Part shown: one piece after another, positions 20,038 to 29,758 of the stretch | How the letters are laid out: each line of letters starts with the position of its first letter | Position numbering within the stretch: the first letter of the stretch is position 1 | Assembly: GCF_003337715.1 (NCBI RefSeq) | Contig: NZ_QPIX01000016.1 | Span: 28,812 to 92,811 of the forward strand | Source: Ciceribacter lividus | GTDB taxonomy: Bacteria > Pseudomonadota > Alphaproteobacteria > Rhizobiales > Rhizobiaceae | Direction of reading: 5' to 3' | DNA: 64,000 bases | Position numbers and translations under genes: made by a program | The notes under the pieces: generated by a model | The model's input: only the letters and a program-made list of their open reading frames with translations | Told to the model about the DNA's origin: nothing | The model's database searches: none

Positions 20038-21573
20038 ATGGACAACATCATTCTCGAGATGCGTGGCATCACCAAGACGTTTCCCGGGGTCAAAGCCCTG
20101 GACAACGTCAACCTCAAGGTTCGCGAAGGCGAAATCCACGCCCTGGTCGGCGAAAACGGCGCCGGCAAGTCGACCTTGATGAAGGTCCTGAGCGGTGTCT
20201 ATCCTGCCGGCACCTATGAGGGCGAAATCCATTACGACGGCGAGGTCCGTCACTTCAGCACCATTTCCGACAGCGAGGAACTGGGCATCATCATCATCCA
20301 CCAGGAGCTGGCCCTCGTGCCGCTGCTGTCGATCGCTGAAAACATCTTTCTCGGCAACGAGATGGCCGTCAACGGCGTGATCAACTGGCCGCAGACCTTT
20401 GCAAGGACCAAAGAGCTTCTTGCGAAGGTGGGCCTCAAGGATTCTCCGAGCACGCGCATCACCGACATCGGCGTCGGCAAGCAGCAGCTCGTCGAGATCG
20501 CCAAGGCGCTCTCCAAGAAGGTCCGCCTGCTCATCCTCGACGAGCCGACGGCCTCGCTCAACGAAAACGACTCCGATGCCCTGCTCACCCTGCTGATGGA
20601 ATTCCGCAAGCAGGGCATGACCTCGATCATCATTTCCCACAAGCTGAACGAGATCCGCAAGGTCGCCGACCAGATCACCATCCTGCGCGACGGCACCACC
20701 GTCGAGACCCTCGACTGTCACACGCAGGAGATCAGTGAGGACCGCATCATCAAGGGCATGGTCGGCCGCGACATGGAAGACCGCTACCCGCCACGCGAGC
20801 CGAAGATCGGCGACGTGCTGCTTGAGGTGAAAAACTGGAACGTCTTCCACCAGAACCACCGCGACCGGCAGTTCCTGCATGACGTCAACCTGACCGTCCG
20901 TGCGGGCGAAGTCGTGGGCATCGCCGGCCTCATGGGCGCCGGCCGCACCGAGACCGCCATGAGTATCTTCGGCCGCTCCTGGGGCCACAGGATCACCGGC
21001 GAGGTATTGATGCGTGGCAAGCCGGTCGACGTCAGCACGATCCCGCGGGCGATCGAGGCCGGCCTCGCCTACGTGACGGAAGACCGCAAGCAGCTCGGCC
21101 TCGTGCTGCAGAACAACATTGTCAAGAACACGACGCTCGCCAATCTCAGCGATGTCTCCAAGAGCGGCGTCATCGACGAGCGCAAGGAAGCGCAGGTCGC
21201 CTCGGGCTACCGCAACAAGCTGCGCATCCGCTCGCACTCGATCTACCAGGAAGCCGTCAATCTTTCGGGCGGCAACCAGCAGAAGGTCGTGCTGTCGAAA
21301 TGGCTGTTCACCAACCCTGAAGTCCTCATCCTCGACGAGCCGACCCGCGGCATCGACGTGGGGGCGAAATTCGAAATCTACACCATCATCAACCAGCTTG
21401 CCGCCGAGGGCAAAGGCATCCTGATGATCTCGTCGGAAATGCCCGAGTTGCTCGGCACCTGCGACCGCGTCTACGTCATGAACGAGGGCCGCATCGTCGC
21501 CGAACTTCCGAAGGGAGAAGCAAGCCAAGAGTCCATCATGCGTGCCATCATGCGCTCTGGGGAGAAAAACTAA
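20038..21573 (+). CDS. gguA: Sugar ABC transporter ATP-binding protein GguA
   Basis: 511-residue duplicated ATPase of the XylG/MglA type that powers sugar import with ChvE. The first half has Walker A GENGAGKS at residues 38-45 and Walker [12 protein letters not shown]; the second half has the degenerate Walker [10 protein letters not shown] and an intact signature LSGGNQQKV with [14 protein letters not shown]. That asymmetry is normal for the family. The start at 20038 ([10 protein letters not shown]) has only a weak ribosome-binding site, but the longer frame would read through the terminator. It directly abuts gguB. Confidence 0.94.
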   Translation: MDNIILEMRGITKTFPGVKALDNVNLKVREGEIHALVGENGAGKSTLMKVLSGVYPAGTYEGEIHYDGEVRHFSTISDSEELGIIIIHQELALVPLLSIAENIFLGNEMAVNGVINWPQTFARTKELLAKVGLKDSPSTRITDIGVGKQQLVEIAKALSKKVRLLILDEPTASLNENDSDALLTLLMEFRKQGMTSIIISHKLNEIRKVADQITILRDGTTVETLDCHTQEISEDRIIKGMVGRDMEDRYPPREPKIGDVLLEVKNWNVFHQNHRDRQFLHDVNLTVRAGEVVGIAGLMGAGRTETAMSIFGRSWGHRITGEVLMRGKPVDVSTIPRAIEAGLAYVTEDRKQLGLVLQNNIVKNTTLANLSDVSKSGVIDERKEAQVASGYRNKLRIRSHSIYQEAVNLSGGNQQKVVLSKWLFTNPEVLILDEPTRGIDVGAKFEIYTIINQLAAEGKGILMISSEMPELLGTCDRVYVMNEGRIVAELPKGEASQESIMRAIMRSGEKN

Positions 21574-22785
21574 ATGACCACCGAAACAAGAACCGAAACC
21601 CCCAAGGTCTCCGTGGGCGACTACCTGCGTCACAACATCCGTGAATACGGCCTTCTGCTGGCGCTCGTCGTCATCATGCTGCTGTTCCAGTTCCTGACCG
21701 GTGGCGTTCTGTTCAAGCCCGTCAACATCACCAACCTGGTGCTGCAGAACTCCTTCATCGTCATCATGGCGCTCGGCATGCTGCTGATCATCGTGGCGGG
21801 TCACATCGACCTCTCGGTCGGCTCCATCGTCGCCTTCATCGGCGGCATATCGGCAATCATGCTGGTGAAGTGGGGATGGCATTTCTCCCTGGTGGTGCCG
21901 CTGTGTCTGGTGCTTGGCGGCCTTATGGGCGCGGCCCAGGGCTACTGGGTCGCCTACCAGAAGATCCCGTCCTTCATCGTGACGCTCGCCGGCATGCTGG
22001 TCTTCCGTGGCCTGACCTATGTGGCCCTCGGGGGGCGCCCGATTGGCCCGTTCCCGAAGGAATTCACGCTTCTTTCGACCGGCTTCATTCCGGACTTCCT
22101 GTCGGTCACCGATCCGGGCACAAGCCTGATCAAGAATTACGTGGCTCTGCTCGTCGTCTTCGCGCTTGTTGCTCTCGCGATCTATTCCGGCCTGAAGAAC
22201 CGTCGTCTCAACGAGCAGCACGGCACCGAGAACGAACCTTTCGTCTTCTTCATCGTGCAGATGGCGATCATCAGTGCGGTCGCGCTCTTCCTCGGCTTCC
22301 AGCTTGCGACCTACCGCGGCCTGCCGAACGTGCTGGTCGTCATGGGCGTGCTGATCGCGCTCTACTCCTTCGTCACCAACCGCTCGACCATCGGTCGCCG
22401 CATCTATGCGCTCGGCGGTAACGAGAAGGCGGCGAAGCTCTCGGGCATCAATACCGAGCGGCTGACCTTCTATGCCTTCGTCAACATGGGCGTTCTTGCC
22501 GCGCTTGCCGGCATGATCATCGCGGCCCGCCTGAACTCGGCGACCCCGAAGGCCGGCGTCGGCTTCGAACTCGATGTCATCGCGGCCTGCTTCATCGGCG
22601 GTGCCTCGGCATCCGGCGGCGTGGGCAAGATCACCGGTGCGGTCATCGGCGCCTTCATCATGGGTGTCATGAACAACGGCATGTCGATCATGGGGATCGG
22701 CATCGACTACCAGCAGCTGATCAAGGGCCTTGTGCTCCTCGCGGCTGTCTACTTCGACGTCTACAACAAAAACAAAGCAGTCTGA
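21574..22785 (+). CDS. gguB: Sugar ABC transporter permease GguB
   Basis: 403-residue inner-membrane permease with about ten hydrophobic segments, including a motif typical of ribose/xylose permeases: IDLSVGSIVAFIGGISAIML. The ALGGNEKAAKLSGIN loop that contacts the ATPase is near residue 275. It starts at the base after the gguA stop. With ChvE and GguA it makes a complete CUT2-type sugar importer. A linker of about 25 charged residues (NRRLNEQHGTENE) between membrane segments is typical for XylH-like permeases. Confidence 0.94.
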   Translation: MTTETRTETPKVSVGDYLRHNIREYGLLLALVVIMLLFQFLTGGVLFKPVNITNLVLQNSFIVIMALGMLLIIVAGHIDLSVGSIVAFIGGISAIMLVKWGWHFSLVVPLCLVLGGLMGAAQGYWVAYQKIPSFIVTLAGMLVFRGLTYVALGGRPIGPFPKEFTLLSTGFIPDFLSVTDPGTSLIKNYVALLVVFALVALAIYSGLKNRRLNEQHGTENEPFVFFIVQMAIISAVALFLGFQLATYRGLPNVLVVMGVLIALYSFVTNRSTIGRRIYALGGNEKAAKLSGINTERLTFYAFVNMGVLAALAGMIIAARLNSATPKAGVGFELDVIAACFIGGASASGGVGKITGAVIGAFIMGVMNNGMSIMGIGIDYQQLIKGLVLLAAVYFDVYNKNKAV

Positions 22786-22795
22786 GGATAGGCTT

Positions 22796-23761
22796 ATGTT
22801 TCTCTCGCAATTGAAGACTGGCGGCGTGATTTGCCGCCAGGGTGATGCCGCGTGCCTCGTTCCCGGCTTCGCCTACACCTACGAGCTGGCCAAAGCCGCG
22901 ATCGCCGCCAAGGCTCCGCTTGCTGCGATCATCGAACGCCAGGGCGCGGGCGATGCGGTCGATCTTGCCGCGCTCGCCGCCCAAGGCAAACTCGACTGCC
23001 CGGTCCGTCATCCGGACCCGGCGCATATGTATCTCACCGGCACGGGCCTCACCCACACCGGCTCCGCCTCGGCGCGCGACAGCATGCATACCGATACCGC
23101 GGGCATGAGCGACTCCATGAAGATGTTCCGCATGGGCATCGAAGGCGGCAAGCCGAAGCCGGGTGAGACCGGCGTCCAGCCGGAATGGTTCTACAAGGGC
23201 ACCGGCGTCGAAGCCGTGGCGCCCGGCGAAGACCTCGTTTCTCCCTCCTTCGCACTCGATGGCGGAGAAGAACCGGAGCTTGCCGGCTACTACATCATCG
23301 GCGAGGACGGGACGCCCTTCCGCATCGGTTTCTCGGTCGCCAACGAATTTTCCGATCACGTCACCGAAAAGATCAACTATCTTTATCTTGCCCATTCCAA
23401 GCTCCGGCCGGCGGCCTTTGGCCCGGAGCTGATGGTCGGCGCCCTGCCCGATCATGTCGAGGGCACGTCACGCATCCTGCGCGACGGCAAGACCGTCTGG
23501 GAAAAGCCCTTCCTCTCCGGGGAGGCCAACATGTCCCACACGATCGCGAACCTCGAATACCACCATTTCAAGTATGCGCTGTTCCGCCAGCCGGGGGACC
23601 TTCACGTGCATATGTTCGGAACCGCCACGCTCTCCTGCGCCGACGGTTTCGTGACGAAGGAAGGCGACATCTTCGAAATCGAAGCGCCGCAATTCGGTCT
23701 GCCGCTGCGCAACCGGCTCGTTCGTGCAGCGGAGCTACCCGTCACCGTCAACATGCTCTGA
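22796..23761 (+). CDS. gguC: GguC, AraD1/FAH-like sugar-acid enzyme
   Basis: 321-residue cytoplasmic protein of the GguC (AraD1) family, distantly related to fumarylacetoacetate hydrolase-type hydratases. In Agrobacterium it closes the gguABC set. The start at 22796 (MFLSQLKTGG) has GAGGA upstream, ten bases after gguB. Visible features are an acidic metal-site-like stretch (VANEFSDHVTEKINYLYLA) and the conserved HLEYHHFKY-type region near 252-262 (ANLEYHHFKYALF). Biochemical role is not settled by sequence. Given its place before arabinonate dehydratase and the absence of a classic 2-keto-3-deoxyarabinonate dehydratase in this cluster, it is a candidate for that step (inference). Confidence 0.87.
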   Translation: MFLSQLKTGGVICRQGDAACLVPGFAYTYELAKAAIAAKAPLAAIIERQGAGDAVDLAALAAQGKLDCPVRHPDPAHMYLTGTGLTHTGSASARDSMHTDTAGMSDSMKMFRMGIEGGKPKPGETGVQPEWFYKGTGVEAVAPGEDLVSPSFALDGGEEPELAGYYIIGEDGTPFRIGFSVANEFSDHVTEKINYLYLAHSKLRPAAFGPELMVGALPDHVEGTSRILRDGKTVWEKPFLSGEANMSHTIANLEYHHFKYALFRQPGDLHVHMFGTATLSCADGFVTKEGDIFEIEAPQFGLPLRNRLVRAAELPVTVNML

Positions 23762-23815
23762 GGGTTTTCCGCCGATCGGGCGGCGGGCTCCCCAGAAAGA
23801 GACAGAGAAAACGTC

Positions 23816-25561
23816 ATGAGTGCTTTCAAACCGGCGGCCTGGCCCCGCAAACTGCGATCCCAACACTGGTTCGGCGGCACCAGCCGCGATACGATCTATC
23901 ACCGCGGCTGGCTGAAGAACCAGGGACACCCGCATGACCTCTTCGACGGACGCCCGGTCATCGGCATCCTCAACACCTGGTCGGACCTGACCCCCTGCAA
24001 CGGCCATCTGCGCGAACTCGCGGAAAAGGTGAAGGCGGGCGTCTGGGAAGCCGGCGGCTTCCCAGTCGAAATTCCGGTCTTCTCGGCCTCGGAAAACACC
24101 TTCCGTCCGACCGCGATGATGTTCCGCAACCTCGCAGCACTCGCGGTCGAGGAAGCGATGCGCGGCCAGCCGATCGACGGCGCCGTACTGCTCGTCGGCT
24201 GCGACAAGACCACGCCTTCGCTGGTCATGGCCGCCGCCTCGACCGACCTGCCGTCGATCGTCGTCACCGGCGGTCCGATGCTGAACGGCTATTTCCGCGG
24301 CGAGCGCGTCGGCTCCGGCACGCATCTCTGGAAGTTTTCGGAAGCCGTGAAGGCCGGCGAGATGACCCAGGAAGAGTTCCTCGAAGCGGAAGCCTCGATG
24401 TCGCGCAGCTCCGGCACCTGCAACACCATGGGTACGGCGTCCACCATGGCCTCCATGGTCGAGGCTCTCGGCATGGCACTCTCGGGCAATGCCGCGATCC
24501 CGGCCGTCGACAGCCGCCGCAAGGTCATGGCCCAGCTCTCCGGCCGCCGCATCGTGCAAATGGTGAAGGACGACCTGAAGCCCTCCGACATCATGACGAA
24601 GAAGGCCTTCGAGAACGCCATCCGCGTCAACGGCGCGATCGGCGGTTCCACCAACGCCGTCGTCCACCTGCTGGCCATGGCCGGCCGCGTCGGCGTCGAC
24701 CTCTCGCTCGACGATTGGGATCGCCTCGGCCGCGACATCCCGACCGTCGTCAACCTGATGCCGTCTGGCGAATACCTGATGGAAGAGTTCTTCTACGCCG
24801 GCGGCCTGCCGGTCGTCATCAAGATGCTCGGCGAAGCGGGCAAGCTGCACAAGGACGCGCTGACCGTCTCGGGCGGCCCGATCTGGGACGAGGTGAAGGA
24901 CGTCCGGAACTGGAATGACGACGTCATCCGTCCGGTCGAGCGTGCGCTCACCCAGCAGGGCGGCATCGTCGTTCTGCGCGGCAACCTCGCACCGAAGGGC
25001 TGTGTCCTGAAGCCGTCGGCGGCCTCGCCGCACCTCATGAAGCATCGCGGCCGCGCCGTGGTCTTCGAGGACATCGACGACTACAAGGCCAAGATCAACG
25101 ACGAGAGCCTCGACATCGACGAAACCTGCGTCATGGTCATGAAGAACTGCGGTCCACGCGGCTATCCCGGCATGGCCGAGGTCGGCAACATGGGCCTGCC
25201 GCCGAAGGTGCTGCGCAAGGGCATCACCGACATGGTGCGCATCTCCGACGCCCGCATGTCCGGCACCGCCTACGGCACGGTGCTCCTGCATACCTCTCCG
25301 GAGGCCGCCCGCGGCGGACCGCTCGCGATTGTCAGGAACGGCGACTTCATCGAGATCGACGTCGAGGCCCGCCGCGTGCACCTCGACATCTCGGACGAGG
25401 AAATGCAGCGCCGTCTCGCCGACTGGCGTCCGTCGGTCGAGCCGCCCGCAAGCGGTTATGCCCGCCTCTACCACGACCACGTGGAAGGCGCGGACACCGG
25501 CGCCGACTTCGATTTCCTGAAGGGTTGCCGCGGCGCGCCCGTCGGCCGCGACTCGCACTGA
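23816..25561 (+). CDS. L-arabinonate dehydratase (IlvD/Edd family)
   Basis: 581-residue iron-sulfur dehydratase that converts L-arabinonate (and often D-galactonate or D-fuconate) to the 2-keto-3-deoxy acid. The three cluster cysteines are Cys61 (TPCNGH), Cys129 (GCDKTTPS) and Cys202 (GTCNTMGTAST); the catalytic serine is Ser482 in DARMSGTAYG. The pattern and length match the structurally known Rhizobium leguminosarum arabinonate dehydratase, with each key residue two positions later. It sits 54 bases after gguC and ten before a sugar dehydrogenase. Naming differs between species (araC in Azospirillum), so no symbol is given. Confidence 0.92.
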   Translation: MSAFKPAAWPRKLRSQHWFGGTSRDTIYHRGWLKNQGHPHDLFDGRPVIGILNTWSDLTPCNGHLRELAEKVKAGVWEAGGFPVEIPVFSASENTFRPTAMMFRNLAALAVEEAMRGQPIDGAVLLVGCDKTTPSLVMAAASTDLPSIVVTGGPMLNGYFRGERVGSGTHLWKFSEAVKAGEMTQEEFLEAEASMSRSSGTCNTMGTASTMASMVEALGMALSGNAAIPAVDSRRKVMAQLSGRRIVQMVKDDLKPSDIMTKKAFENAIRVNGAIGGSTNAVVHLLAMAGRVGVDLSLDDWDRLGRDIPTVVNLMPSGEYLMEEFFYAGGLPVVIKMLGEAGKLHKDALTVSGGPIWDEVKDVRNWNDDVIRPVERALTQQGGIVVLRGNLAPKGCVLKPSAASPHLMKHRGRAVVFEDIDDYKAKINDESLDIDETCVMVMKNCGPRGYPGMAEVGNMGLPPKVLRKGITDMVRISDARMSGTAYGTVLLHTSPEAARGGPLAIVRNGDFIEIDVEARRVHLDISDEEMQRRLADWRPSVEPPASGYARLYHDHVEGADTGADFDFLKGCRGAPVGRDSH

Positions 25562-25571
25562 GGAGAAAGAC

Positions 25572-26501
25572 ATGTCCAAGCGTATTTCGCTGGCGCTTGT
25601 CGGTATCGGCAAGATCGCCCGGGACCAGCACATTCCGTCGATTGCCGGCGGCGAGGATTTCGAACTCGCCGCGGCCGTCAGCCGTCACGGCAAGATCGAC
25701 GGTGTCGAGAACTTCGAGGACTTCGACGCCTTCCTGAAGGCCCGCCCGGATGTACAGGCGGTCTCGCTCTGCACGCCGCCGGAAGTCCGCTTCGACATGG
25801 CCCGCAAGGCGATCGAGGCGGGCCGCGACGTGCTCCTCGAAAAGCCACCTGCGACCACGCTCGGCGAAGCGGAAGCGCTGGCCGCGATGGCGTCTGCCGC
25901 CGGTGTCACGCTCTTTGCCACTTGGCATTCGCGCTTCGCGCTCGGCGTCGAGCCGGCACGGCAGTGGCTCGCCGGCAAGACGATCCGCTCCGCCTCGATC
26001 GTCTGGAAGGAAGACGTGCGTCGCTGGCACCCCGGCCAGGCATGGATCTGGGAGGCCGGCGGCTTCGGCGTCTTCGACCCGGGCATCAACGCGCTCTCGA
26101 TTCTGACCGCCATCATTCCCGGCGCGATCGTCGTGCACCAGGCCGCCCTCTCCTTCCCCTCGAACCGGCAGCAGCCGATCGCCGCTTCGCTCTCCATGGC
26201 GAGCGCGGCCGGCGCCCCGATCAGCGTCGAGTTCGACTGGCGCCAGGAAGGCCCGCAGACCTGGGACATAACGGTCGAGACGGACGGCGGCGAACTTCGC
26301 CTTTCAAAGGGCGGAGCCGAGCTCTATATAGACGGAGCACTGGCATCGTCCGGCCCGGACCGTGAATATCCCGGCATCTATGATCGTTTCGCGGCGCTCG
26401 TCCGCGCACGGCAGAGCGATGCCGATTTCCAGCCCTTGCGGCTCGTGGCCGATGCCTTCCTGCGCGGCAACCGTCAGGACGTGGACGCCTTCCACGACTG
26501 A
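25572..26501 (+). CDS. L-arabinose/D-galactose 1-dehydrogenase (Gfo/Idh/MocA family)
   Basis: 309-residue NAD(P)-dependent dehydrogenase for the first oxidation of L-arabinose or D-galactose to the lactone. The Rossmann motif GIGKIARDQH begins at residue 11, and the family motif EKPP with Lys91 follows. Closely shared blocks with the Azospirillum L-arabinose 1-dehydrogenase are WKEDVRRWHPGQ and FDPGINALSI, which makes this assignment firmer than the family alone. It is ten bases after the dehydratase gene, in one operon with the transporter genes. The lactonase for its product is not in this cluster. Confidence 0.9.
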   Translation: MSKRISLALVGIGKIARDQHIPSIAGGEDFELAAAVSRHGKIDGVENFEDFDAFLKARPDVQAVSLCTPPEVRFDMARKAIEAGRDVLLEKPPATTLGEAEALAAMASAAGVTLFATWHSRFALGVEPARQWLAGKTIRSASIVWKEDVRRWHPGQAWIWEAGGFGVFDPGINALSILTAIIPGAIVVHQAALSFPSNRQQPIAASLSMASAAGAPISVEFDWRQEGPQTWDITVETDGGELRLSKGGAELYIDGALASSGPDREYPGIYDRFAALVRARQSDADFQPLRLVADAFLRGNRQDVDAFHD

Positions 26502-26605
26502 GGCCGGTCGCCAAAGACGACATGATGCGGGCGGAGCCCGGAATCCGGCATGACGTGCCGGATTTCTTTCGCCACGACGCAAAGCGAAGACAAAAGGATG
26601 ATGCG

Positions 26606-28120
26606 ATGACATTCGAATTCACTGGAAAGCACTTGATTGCCGGCGAGTGGGTAGCGGGCAACGGGACCTTCGCCTCTTCCCCGGCGCACGGGCCGGCACG
26701 CGATTTCGCCGTCGGCACGCCCGACCTCGTCGACCGCGCGGCACGCGCCGCCGAGGAAGCCTTCCTGACCTATGGCTACTCCACCCGCGAGGAGCGCGCC
26801 GTCTTCCTCGAAACGATCGCCGAGGAGATCGACAAGCTCGGCGACGAGATCACCGAGATCGGCACCCAGGAAACCGGCCTGCCGCAGGCGCGCCTCGTCG
26901 GCGAGCGCGGCCGCACCGTCGGCCAGCTCCGGCTCTTCGCTTCGCATATCCGCAAGGGCGACTACCTCGACCGCCGGCACGACGAAGCGCTTCCCGACCG
27001 TCAGCCGCTGCCGCGTCCGGAGATCTTCCTGATGCAGCGCCCGATCGGCCCCGTCGCCGTTTTCGGCGCCTCGAACTTCCCGCTCGCCTTCTCGACGGCC
27101 GGCGGTGATACCGCCGCCGCTCTCGCGGCCGGTTGCCCCGTGATCGTCAAGGGCCATGGCGCCCATCCGGGCACGGGCGAAATCGTCGCACACGCGATCC
27201 ATGCCGCCATCAAGCGGCTCGGCCTGCATCCGGGCGTCTTCTCGCTCGTCCAGGGCGGCAAGCGCGATGTCGGCGAAGCCCTCGTCCAGCATCCGATGAT
27301 CCGCGCCGTCGGCTTCACCGGCTCGCTGACCGGCGGCCGCGCGCTGTTCGATCTCTGCGCCCGCCGTCCCGACCCGATCCCGTTCTTCGGCGAGCTGGGC
27401 TCGGTCAACCCGATGTTCCTGCTGCCGAACGCGCTGTCGGCCCGCGGCGAGGCGATCGCCAAGGGTTGGGTCGGTTCGCTCACCATGGGCGCCGGCCAGT
27501 TCTGCACCAATCCGGGTATCGCCGTCCTGATCGAGGGTCCGGAAAGCGAAGCCTTCGTCGCGACCGCCAAGCGGGAGCTCGAAGGCGTCGGCGCCCAGAC
27601 CATGCTGACCGACGGCATTGCCGAGGCCTACCGCTCCGGTGCCAAGCGCATCGAGGGCTCGACGGGCGTCCAGGCGGTGCTGACGTCCACCTGCGACCTG
27701 CGCAACGCCACACCTTACCTGTTCGCCACCACCGGCAAGGCCTGGCTCGAAAACCATGCACTCGGCGAGGAAGTCTTCGGGCCGCTCGGCCTCGTCGTGA
27801 CGGTGACCAGCGAAGAAGAGATGGTGAAGATCGCCGACAGCCTCGCCGGGCAGCTCACCTGCACCCTGCACCTGGACGAGCCCGATACCACGCTCGCCCG
27901 CCGGCTGATGCCGATCCTCGAGCGCAAGGCCGGCCGTGTTCTCGCGAACGGCTTCCCGACCGGTGTCGAGGTCTGCGATGCCATGGTCCACGGCGGCCCC
28001 TACCCGGCCTCCACCAACTTCGGCGCCACCTCCGTCGGCACGCTGTCGATCCGGCGTTTCCTGCGGCCGGTCTGCTACCAGAACCTGCCGCATGCTGTCC
28101 TGCCGGAAGACCTCCGCTGA
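26606..28120 (+). CDS. Alpha-ketoglutarate semialdehyde (2,5-dioxovalerate) dehydrogenase
   Basis: 504-residue aldehyde dehydrogenase that would oxidise 2,5-dioxovalerate to 2-oxoglutarate, the last step of the oxidative pentose pathway. The catalytic residues are Glu263 (ELGSVNP) and Cys300 (GAGQFCTNPG). These motif forms, and the length, are typical of the ketoglutarate semialdehyde dehydrogenase group rather than general aldehyde dehydrogenases. The start at 26606 (MTFEFTGKH) has AAAGGA upstream. A 104-base gap separates it from the sugar dehydrogenase, so it may have its own promoter, but strand and pathway place it in the same cluster. Confidence 0.9.
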   Translation: MTFEFTGKHLIAGEWVAGNGTFASSPAHGPARDFAVGTPDLVDRAARAAEEAFLTYGYSTREERAVFLETIAEEIDKLGDEITEIGTQETGLPQARLVGERGRTVGQLRLFASHIRKGDYLDRRHDEALPDRQPLPRPEIFLMQRPIGPVAVFGASNFPLAFSTAGGDTAAALAAGCPVIVKGHGAHPGTGEIVAHAIHAAIKRLGLHPGVFSLVQGGKRDVGEALVQHPMIRAVGFTGSLTGGRALFDLCARRPDPIPFFGELGSVNPMFLLPNALSARGEAIAKGWVGSLTMGAGQFCTNPGIAVLIEGPESEAFVATAKRELEGVGAQTMLTDGIAEAYRSGAKRIEGSTGVQAVLTSTCDLRNATPYLFATTGKAWLENHALGEEVFGPLGLVVTVTSEEEMVKIADSLAGQLTCTLHLDEPDTTLARRLMPILERKAGRVLANGFPTGVEVCDAMVHGGPYPASTNFGATSVGTLSIRRFLRPVCYQNLPHAVLPEDLR

Positions 28121-28138
28121 AGGCCGGGAGCACGCATC

Positions 28139-29092
28139 GTGACGGACACCGGAGCTGAAAAGACGACGGCCGGCGCGTTCTGCGCGCTCGGCGACTGGGG
28201 AACGAGCAATTTCCGCCTCTGGGTCGTCGACCGGGCGGGCAACGTGCTCGGAAGGCGGCAATCGGACGAGGGGCTTCTCGCCTGCGCCGACGGCCGTTTC
28301 ACCGCGGTGCTCGAAAGCCATCTCGCAGCCCTCGGCGCTTCCGCCGACCTGCCGGTCGCGATTACCGGCATGGCCGGTGCCCGCACCGGCTGGCGCGAGG
28401 CTCCCTATGTCGAGACCCCGGCGCCGCTCGACGCGCTCTACAAAGAAGCGGTAGCGCCGGCGGGCGTCACCCGGCCGGTCTTCATCCTGCCCGGCGTCTG
28501 CCAGCGCACCACCGGTCCCTTCGACGTGATGCGCGGCGAAGAGACCCAGCTTGCCGGCGCCGTGGAGAGCGGTCTTGCCGATGGCATCTTCTGCCTTCCC
28601 GGCACCCATTCGAAATGGGTCGAGCTGAAGGGCGGAAAGATCGCCGCCTTCCGGACCGTGATGACCGGCGAACTCTTCGACCTCCTCAGCCGGCAGTCGA
28701 TCCTCAAGCATTCGATCGGCGACGATCTCGCCTTCACCGCCGACGACCGCGGCTTCTCCGACGGCGTGACGGAGGCACTCGCCGACGGTTTCGCCCTCTC
28801 CGCGCACCTCTTTTCCATACGTGCCGCAGGGCTCCTCGGCGGCGATGCACCGAAGCCCGCGGCACGGCTCTCCGGGATGCTGATCGGCGCCGAGATTGCT
28901 GCGACCCGCACCTTCCTGCCGCAGGGCATGACCGTGCATCTCGTCGGCTCGGCACGGTTGACCGCACTTTACGGCCGGGCGCTCGAGATCGCCGGCACGC
29001 AGTCGCGCCTGCTCGATGGCGAAGAACTGGTCCGCAAGGGCCTGTTCGCCGCCGCATGTTCGCTCTTCCAAAGCTCCGAGGTTTCCCGATGA
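28139..29092 (+). CDS. dgoK: 2-dehydro-3-deoxygalactonokinase
   Basis: 317-residue sugar-acid kinase that phosphorylates 2-keto-3-deoxygalactonate at C6 in the De Ley-Doudoroff route from galactose. The N-terminal phosphate-binding motif GDWGTSNFRLW and the later GTHSKWVEL and ITGMAGAR motifs are diagnostic for DgoK. GTG at 28139 is the start, eight bases from GGGAG. Its stop overlaps the aldolase start by four bases, so the two steps are translated together. Confidence 0.94.
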   Translation: MTDTGAEKTTAGAFCALGDWGTSNFRLWVVDRAGNVLGRRQSDEGLLACADGRFTAVLESHLAALGASADLPVAITGMAGARTGWREAPYVETPAPLDALYKEAVAPAGVTRPVFILPGVCQRTTGPFDVMRGEETQLAGAVESGLADGIFCLPGTHSKWVELKGGKIAAFRTVMTGELFDLLSRQSILKHSIGDDLAFTADDRGFSDGVTEALADGFALSAHLFSIRAAGLLGGDAPKPAARLSGMLIGAEIAATRTFLPQGMTVHLVGSARLTALYGRALEIAGTQSRLLDGEELVRKGLFAAACSLFQSSEVSR

Positions 29093-29733
29093 CCCGTCCG
29101 ACCGTCTCCTGGCCGAAGCTCGACCGCAACCTCGTCGCCATCCTGCGCGGGATCACCACGGCGGAGGTCGACGGTGTAATAGCCGCCCTCGTCGAAGCCG
29201 GCTTCGAGGCGATCGAGATTCCACTCAACTCGCCCGATCCCTTCGCCTCCATCGAGAAGGCGCGGAAACTCGCGCCCGCCTCCTGCATGATCGGCGCCGG
29301 GACCATGCTGACACCCGACGATGTCGACCGCCTGGCCGATGTCGGCGGCAATCTGGTCGTCACCCCGAACACCGATCCCGCCGTCATCCGCCGCGGCGTC
29401 GAGCACGGCATGGTGACCATGCCCGGCGCCTTCACCGCGACCGAGGCGCTCGCCGCAATCAAGGCCGGCGCAGCGGCGATCAAGTTCTTCCCCGCCAACG
29501 TCCTCGGCCCGCAAGGCATCGGCGCGATCAAGGCCGTCCTGCCGCCGGAAGTTCCGCTCGGCGCCGTCGGCGGTGTGACCGAAGCGGATTTTGCAGCCTA
29601 TATGCGGGTCGGCGTCCGCTGCTTCGGCCTCGGCTCGAACCTCTACAAGCCGGGCGATGCGGCCGATGTCGTGAAGACGCGGGCAACCGCGCTCGTTCGT
29701 GCCTATGACGAGGCGAAGGCGGCACAGCGCTGA
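29089..29733 (+). CDS. dgoA: 2-dehydro-3-deoxy-6-phosphogalactonate aldolase
   Basis: 214-residue class I aldolase that splits 2-keto-3-deoxy-6-phosphogalactonate to pyruvate and glyceraldehyde 3-phosphate. The Schiff-base lysine is Lys132 in IKFFPAN and the general base is Glu43 in AIEIPLNSP. The sequence is in the KDPG/KDPGal aldolase family; the IPLNSP and FFPANVLGP forms, with the adjacent kinase, select the galactonate version. The start at 29089 overlaps dgoK by ATGA. It ends the catabolic cluster and meets a convergent gene 25 bases on. Confidence 0.94.
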   Translation: MTRPTVSWPKLDRNLVAILRGITTAEVDGVIAALVEAGFEAIEIPLNSPDPFASIEKARKLAPASCMIGAGTMLTPDDVDRLADVGGNLVVTPNTDPAVIRRGVEHGMVTMPGAFTATEALAAIKAGAAAIKFFPANVLGPQGIGAIKAVLPPEVPLGAVGGVTEADFAAYMRVGVRCFGLGSNLYKPGDAADVVKTRATALVRAYDEAKAAQR

Positions 29734-29758
29734 ACCATCCTCACGGGAGCCTCTATGC

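Noticed and set aside
19969..22221. A 750-codon minus-strand frame across gguA/gguB
   Set aside because: It runs antisense to two clear transporter genes and reads through the attenuator; composition is His/Asp/Glu-rich without a fold signature.
23735..29071. Long minus-strand frames (632 and 865 codons) through the arabinose/galactose genes
   Set aside because: Antisense to firmly identified enzymes; no ribosome-binding site and no recognisable domain.
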